A stretch of 36,430 nt of DNA from an uncultured Blautia sp. (lineage in GTDB: Bacteria; Bacillota; Clostridia; Lachnospirales; Lachnospiraceae): NCBI GenBank assembly GCA_900551075.1, contig URVB01000038.1:1-36430 (forward strand). Reading direction: 5' to 3'. The first letter of the stretch is position 1; every line of letters starts with the position of its first letter. Of the stretch, positions 32,471-36,430 are shown one piece after another. Under the pieces are notes generated by a model. The model was not told the origin of the DNA and did no database searches. It saw only the letters and a list, made by a program, of their open reading frames with translations. A program made the position numbers and the translations under genes.

Positions 32471-33865
32471 ATGACAAAGAAATTAGTAAGTATTTTGCTG
32501 GCAGCCGCGATGGCAGGTGCCTTGGGAGGCTGCGGTGGCTCGCCGGATAAAGGATCAGGCTCAGATCCAGGCTCCAGTGAAATAGCAGGTGAAGAAGGCA
32601 GCATCATCAATATCTTTTGTTGGAATGAGGAATTCAGCCAGCGTCTTGCGGCTGTTTACCCGGAGGTAAAGGAGACTTCATCAGACGGAACGATTACATA
32701 TCTGAAGGACGGAACGGAGATTCACTGGGTTATCAATCCGAATCAGGATGGCGTATATCAGCAGAAGCTGGACGAGGCCCTAATGAAACAGCTTGATGCA
32801 GCAGCGGATGAGAAAGTCGATATTTTTTTATCTGAAACAGATTATGTAAATAAGTACACGGATGCAGACGCAGGCGCAGCTATGGCACTTACAGAGCTTG
32901 GTATTGACCCGGATACCGACCTTGCTGATCAGTATGACTTTACAAAGGTGACTGCTTCTGACCAGGAGGGCGTACAGAGAGGTTCCACATGGCAGTGCTG
33001 CCCCGGACTTCTTGTATATCGCCGTGACATTGCAAAAGAAGTATTTGGCACGGACGACCCGAAGGAAGTCGGTGAAAAAGTAAAAGATTGGGGTACTTTG
33101 AAAGCGACTGCGGAAGAGCTGAAAGCAAAAGGCTACTATACGTTTTCCTCTTATGCGGACACATTTCGTCTGTACGGCAATAGTATTGCAGAGCCCTGGG
33201 TAAGTCCGGGTGAGACCGTTATTAAGATCGACCAGAAGATCATGGATTGGGTCAATGATTCTAAGGAATGGCTTGACACAGGCTATTTTGATAAGACCAT
33301 CAAGGGACAGTGGAATGATGACTGGAATAAGGCGATGAGCTCTTCCTCTAAGGTATTTGCGTTCCTTTTTCCGGCATGGGGCATTGACTTTACGCTGAAG
33401 CCGAACTGGGATGGCGAAGACGGTGCATGGGCGGTTACAAATCCGCCGCAGGAATACAACTGGGGCGGAAGCTATGTACATGCCTGCACAGGTACGGATA
33501 ATCCGCAGCATGTAAAAGAGATTATCCTTGCAGTTACGGCCGACAAGGGCAACCTGCTGAAGATTTCAAAAGATTATTCTGACTTTACAAATACAAAGAG
33601 CGGCATGCAGGAGGCAGCAACAGATGACAGCTTCAGCTCTGAGTTTCTGGGGGGACAAAATGCATTTGAATATTTTGCACCCGTTGCAGAAAACATTGAA
33701 ATTGCCCCACTTTCCGCTTATGACCAGGGATGTGTTGAATTGATCCAGAATTCTTTCAATGATTATTTCCAGGGGCAGATTGACTTTGACAAAGCAAAAT
33801 CTAATTTTGAGACAGCAATTCTGGAGCGTTATCCGGATATCACCGAAGTTCAGTGGCCGGAATAA
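32471..33865 (+). CDS. CUT1 sugar ABC transporter substrate-binding lipoprotein
   Basis: A 464-residue extracellular binding protein tethered by a lipid. The signal peptide ends in a lipobox (GALGGC), followed by a Gly/Ser/Asp-rich linker. The body is a family-1 extracellular solute-binding fold (NIFCWNEEFSQRL, YQQKLDEALMKQLDAAADEK, GLLVYRRDIAKEVFG, AWGIDFTL). Many Trp and Asp residues in the cleft region fit a sugar ligand. AAGGAGGAGG lies just before the ATG. It leads the transporter operon, divergent from two GH94 phosphorylases, so the ligand is probably a beta-linked di- or oligosaccharide. No ATPase gene follows; a shared MsiK-type ATPase elsewhere would be needed. Confidence 0.93.
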   Translation: MTKKLVSILLAAAMAGALGGCGGSPDKGSGSDPGSSEIAGEEGSIINIFCWNEEFSQRLAAVYPEVKETSSDGTITYLKDGTEIHWVINPNQDGVYQQKLDEALMKQLDAAADEKVDIFLSETDYVNKYTDADAGAAMALTELGIDPDTDLADQYDFTKVTASDQEGVQRGSTWQCCPGLLVYRRDIAKEVFGTDDPKEVGEKVKDWGTLKATAEELKAKGYYTFSSYADTFRLYGNSIAEPWVSPGETVIKIDQKIMDWVNDSKEWLDTGYFDKTIKGQWNDDWNKAMSSSSKVFAFLFPAWGIDFTLKPNWDGEDGAWAVTNPPQEYNWGGSYVHACTGTDNPQHVKEIILAVTADKGNLLKISKDYSDFTNTKSGMQEAATDDSFSSEFLGGQNAFEYFAPVAENIEIAPLSAYDQGCVELIQNSFNDYFQGQIDFDKAKSNFETAILERYPDITEVQWPE

Positions 33866-33891
33866 GCTAAAAGTACAGGATTATGACGAAA

Positions 33892-33934
33892 GGGCTGCCG
33901 CTTCGTAACCGTAATTCAGTTATGGCGGCAGTCC
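33892..33934 (+). other. Intercistronic stem-loop between the binding protein and permease genes
   Basis: GGGCTGCCGCT (33892-33902) pairs with GGCGGCAGTCC (33924-33934), 11 bp with two wobbles and no T run. Such hairpins commonly protect the binding-protein message and keep its level above that of the permeases. Confidence 0.6.
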
Positions 33935-33959
33935 ATAAGGAGAAAGGAATGGTATCTTT

Positions 33960-34925
33960 ATGAACACAAAGCGTAAAAGTATTAGCTATGCAAAATGGGG
34001 GTATATATTTATTCTTCCCTTTTTTGCAAGCTTTTTCATTTTTTCTTTGATTCCTCTCGTGGACACGATTCGGTACAGCTTTTTTGAATATTACCGCTCA
34101 GGACTCAAGGAAATCGGGCCCAATTTTATAGGAATGGAAAACTACAGCAGCCTGCTGGCATCTGATATGCTGAAATATGCGGGAAATACGATGATTTTGT
34201 GGCTCATCGGATTTATACCACAGATAGTTATTGCACTGCTTCTTGCTCAGTGGTTCGTAGATGTCCGTATGAAAATCCATTGTCAGCAGTTCTTTAAGGT
34301 GATTATTTATCTTCCAAACCTGATAATGGCATCTGCATTTGCCATGTTATTTTTCACGATGTTTTCTACAAACGGACCGATTAACTCCATTCTGATGTCT
34401 ATGGGATTGATAAAAAATCCGATTGATTTTATGGGAACAGTGCTTGGCACGAGGTCGCTGGTCGGCCTGATGAATTTCCTTATGTGGTTTGGAAATTCAA
34501 CAATTATGCTGATGGCGGCAATCATGGGTATCAGCCCGGACGTTTTTGAGGCGGCTGAGATAGACGGCTGCAATGGAACCCAGAGGTTTTTCCGTATCAC
34601 CCTGCCACTCATACGTCCTATACTCGCTTATACATTGATTACTTCCATTATCGGAGGTCTGCAGATGTTTGATGTTCCGCAGATTTTGACAAACGGACAA
34701 GGAAGCCCGGACCGTACGTCCATGACCTTAATCATGTTCCTTAACAGTCATCTGAAGAGCAAAAACTATGGTATGGCCGGGGCTTTATCAGTATTTCTGT
34801 TCATCGTCAGCGGAATCTTATGTTTCTTTGTATACAAGATAACAAACGATGATGATCCGGACGGCTCTAAAGCTGCCGCAAAAAGACAGGTAAAAGAAGC
34901 GAAGAAAGCGGCAAGGAGGAGATAA
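33960..34925 (+). CDS. CUT1 sugar ABC transporter permease, MalF/LacF type
   Basis: A 321-residue membrane subunit with six predicted helices. The first helix follows a short basic start (YIFILPFFASFFIFSLIPLV). The EAA loop facing the ATPase is EAAEIDGCNGTQRFFRITLP. The C-terminal tail is rich in Lys and Ala (AAAKRQVKEAKKAARRR), longer than usual. A tiny frame (ATG at 33949, encoding MVSL) overlaps the start in an ATGA arrangement and sits on the better-spaced AAGGAG site, so the permease start may depend on coupling. The partner permease starts 3 bases after its stop. Confidence 0.93.
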   Translation: MNTKRKSISYAKWGYIFILPFFASFFIFSLIPLVDTIRYSFFEYYRSGLKEIGPNFIGMENYSSLLASDMLKYAGNTMILWLIGFIPQIVIALLLAQWFVDVRMKIHCQQFFKVIIYLPNLIMASAFAMLFFTMFSTNGPINSILMSMGLIKNPIDFMGTVLGTRSLVGLMNFLMWFGNSTIMLMAAIMGISPDVFEAAEIDGCNGTQRFFRITLPLIRPILAYTLITSIIGGLQMFDVPQILTNGQGSPDRTSMTLIMFLNSHLKSKNYGMAGALSVFLFIVSGILCFFVYKITNDDDPDGSKAAAKRQVKEAKKAARRR

Positions 34926-34928
34926 GAT

Positions 34929-35774
34929 ATGAAATCGAAATCACAAAAACACGTGAAGAGCCTTCTGGCACATATTGTACTGATTATTTTAGCGTTTATG
35001 TGCTTGTTTTTCTTTTATATACTGATTATTAATTCCACCCGCTCCCATGCGGATCTGCAAAAAGGATTCTCAGCACTTCCGGGAAATGCTTTTCTGGATA
35101 ATTTTAAGAATGTGGCGAATAACGGAACTTTCCCGATGCTCAAAGGTATTATAAACAGCCTGATCGTTTCATCCTGTAGTGCGGCGATCTGTACATATTT
35201 TTCAGCTCTGACGGCATATGGTCTATACGCATATAACTTTAAGCTTAAGAAAGCGGCATTTACATTTATTATGGCGATTCTTGTAATGCCTACACAGGTT
35301 ACGGCTATGGGCTTTCTGCGGTTGATTACAAATATGGGAATGTATGATTCCCTGCTCCCGCTGATTATTCCCTCAATTGCTTCTCCGGCAGTATTCTATT
35401 TTATGTATAGCTATCTGCAGTCTTCTCTTCCTCTGTCGCTTGTGGAGGCGGCGAGGATTGATGGTTCCGGAGAATTCATGACCTTTAACCGCATCGTGCT
35501 GCCGATTATGAAACCGGCAGTCGCAGTACAGGCAATCTTTACATTCGTGGGTTCCTGGAATAATTACTTCGTTCCTGCTCTGGTTATCCAGTCAAAGGAT
35601 AAGATGACAGTACCGATTTTGATTGCAACGCTCCGAGGCGCGGACTATATGAATTTTGATATGGGAAAAATATATATGATGATCATGGTTGCCATTGTTC
35701 CGATTATTATCATATATTTATTATTGTCAAAATACATTATTTCAGGTGTTACTCTTGGCGGGGTAAAGGAATAG
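34929..35774 (+). CDS. CUT1 sugar ABC transporter permease, MalG type
   Basis: The second membrane subunit (281 aa, six helices). The EAA loop is VEAARIDGSGEFMTFNRIVL, followed by PIMKPAVAVQ and the family segment FVGSWNNYFVPALV. It ends with the short Gly-rich tail ISGVTLGGVKE usual in these subunits. AAGGAGGAG lies at the end of the previous gene, so both permeases are coupled. It is the last gene of the transporter operon; no ATPase gene is linked. Confidence 0.94.
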   Translation: MKSKSQKHVKSLLAHIVLIILAFMCLFFFYILIINSTRSHADLQKGFSALPGNAFLDNFKNVANNGTFPMLKGIINSLIVSSCSAAICTYFSALTAYGLYAYNFKLKKAAFTFIMAILVMPTQVTAMGFLRLITNMGMYDSLLPLIIPSIASPAVFYFMYSYLQSSLPLSLVEAARIDGSGEFMTFNRIVLPIMKPAVAVQAIFTFVGSWNNYFVPALVIQSKDKMTVPILIATLRGADYMNFDMGKIYMMIMVAIVPIIIIYLLLSKYIISGVTLGGVKE

Positions 35775-35854
35775 GATGGATGTGATATGTTATCCGGGAT
35801 AAGCCATTTCATACAAAAAAGTGTATTTGTTTTCGTACATAACAGGTTTTTGAC

Positions 35855-35932
35855 TTGATTATTTTATATAAAACTACTATAATACAGTTCATATTGAGCA
35901 GCGGTGCCAATGTTAATACGGTTTTGGCACCG
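35855..35932 (+). promoter_or_regulatory. Promoter with an immediate leader hairpin, upstream of the hydratase-like gene
   Basis: TTGATT (35855-35860) and a perfect TATAAT (35878-35883) are 17 bases apart. About 15 bases downstream of the -10 a strong hairpin begins: CGGTGCCAA (35902-35910) with TTGGCACCG (35924-35932), extendable by three pairs and followed by TTGTCTTA. The hairpin would be at the very 5' end of the message, where it could stabilise it or act as a weak terminator for upstream readthrough. The rest of the 243-base gap to 36018 shows nothing else clear. Confidence 0.55.
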
Positions 35933-36017
35933 TTGTCTTACGTTTAAGGAAAATAACTGCAAAAGTACCGGTGCTGCTGTTTGCAGTGGAAACAGGATGA
36001 GAATGGAGGAGATAACG

Positions 36018-36430
36018 ATGAAATTATACGATGGCGGTATTTATCTGGTAAACGGTCGGGATATCGTAGAAGAAGGACAGGCTTCTCTGTCCGTATCCAG
36101 GGAAGACGCAGCGAAGAATACGATGGCCTATGGAATCCTGGAAGCGCACAATACTTCCGGAAACATGGAAAAGCTGCAGATCAAATTTGACAAACTGACG
36201 TCTCACGATATTACGTTCGTAGGCATCATTCAGACTGCCCGTGCGTCAGGACTTGAGAAATTCCCTGTGCCGTATGTTTTGACCAATTGCCACAATTCTC
36301 TTTGTGCAGTGGGCGGTACGATCAATGAAGATGACCACATGTTCGGGCTTACCTGTGCGAAAAAGTACGGCGGTGTTTATGTTCCGCCTCATCCGGCTGT
36401 CATCCATCAGTATGCCAGAGAAAAAATCCC
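36018..36430 (+). CDS. Hydratase-like protein, probable aconitase superfamily (5' part)
   Basis: The frame is open from an ATG at 36018 to the window end, giving 137 residues. GGAGGAG lies about 7 bases before the start. The N-terminus (KLYDGGIYLVNG) and the conserved stretches AYGILEAHNTSG, LTSHDITFVGIIQTARASGL, VLTNCHNSLCAVGGTINEDD and CAKKYGGVYVPPHPAVIHQ match a group of roughly 750-residue clostridial proteins annotated as hydratase and related to aconitase, from memory. Cys and His in the NCHNSLC segment could serve an iron-sulphur site, but this is inference. The main aconitase motifs would lie beyond the window, so the function is provisional. Confidence 0.6.
   Translation, partial: MKLYDGGIYLVNGRDIVEEGQASLSVSREDAAKNTMAYGILEAHNTSGNMEKLQIKFDKLTSHDITFVGIIQTARASGLEKFPVPYVLTNCHNSLCAVGGTINEDDHMFGLTCAKKYGGVYVPPHPAVIHQYAREKI

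Noticed and set aside
1..36430. Mobile element or CRISPR array.
   Set aside because: No transposase or integrase coding region, no terminal repeats around the modules and no regularly spaced repeat series were seen.

Overview
The window looks like a chromosomal segment of a gut-type anaerobic Firmicute, most likely family Lachnospiraceae (Clostridia). This is an inference from the gene families and layout: strong AGGAGG-type ribosome binding sites, moderate GC, rubrerythrin, a permuted PstS, CUT1 sugar transporters with AraC regulators and GH94 phosphorylases. I see no rRNA, tRNA, CRISPR array, insertion sequence or phage gene.

Layout. 1-4150 is a carbohydrate region: the end of a CUT1 sugar permease, a minus-strand GH13 alpha-glucosidase with its own AraC regulator, and a chimeric remnant joining a LacI regulator to pieces of a thiolase. 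4185-4784 is a free-standing rubrerythrin. 4995-9119 is a complete phosphate uptake operon, pstS-pstC-pstA-pstB-phoU, whose PstS has its two halves in swapped order and lacks a lipobox. 9134-10816 (minus) holds a histidine kinase next to a shortened ABC-2 permease and only the C-terminus of an ABC ATPase, a decaying transporter/two-component module without its response regulator. 10841-12142 is a secreted protein with cell-wall-binding repeats and a NAGPA-type phosphodiester glycosidase domain. 12264-15653 carries an NCS2 nucleobase permease, a YitT-family membrane protein and an rRNA-type methyltransferase.

15990-24453 is a mostly housekeeping run on the plus strand: a PLP aminotransferase, an L,D-transpeptidase, D-Ala-D-Ala ligase, MurF, a small membrane protein, glucose-6-phosphate isomerase and a D-2-hydroxyacid dehydrogenase. 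The transpeptidase, Ddl and MurF form a cell-wall group. 24652-25880 has an XRE regulator fused to a membrane domain and a small conserved acidic protein of unknown role.

26214-35774 is the most interesting module: an AraC regulator, two GH94 phosphorylases of different subtypes on the minus strand, and a divergent CUT1 importer (binding protein and two permeases). The 301-base divergent control region holds repeated AAATATCA elements and palindromes. The likely scheme is uptake of a beta-linked glucoside followed by phosphorolysis inside the cell to glucose-1-phosphate, but the substrate cannot be read from the sequence. The window ends inside a hydratase-like gene with its own promoter and a hairpin in its leader.

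Several starts were set by ribosome binding sites rather than the first ATG, including likely TTG or GTG starts for the YitT protein, the larger GH94 enzyme, the hydroxyacid dehydrogenase and the second AraC regulator.
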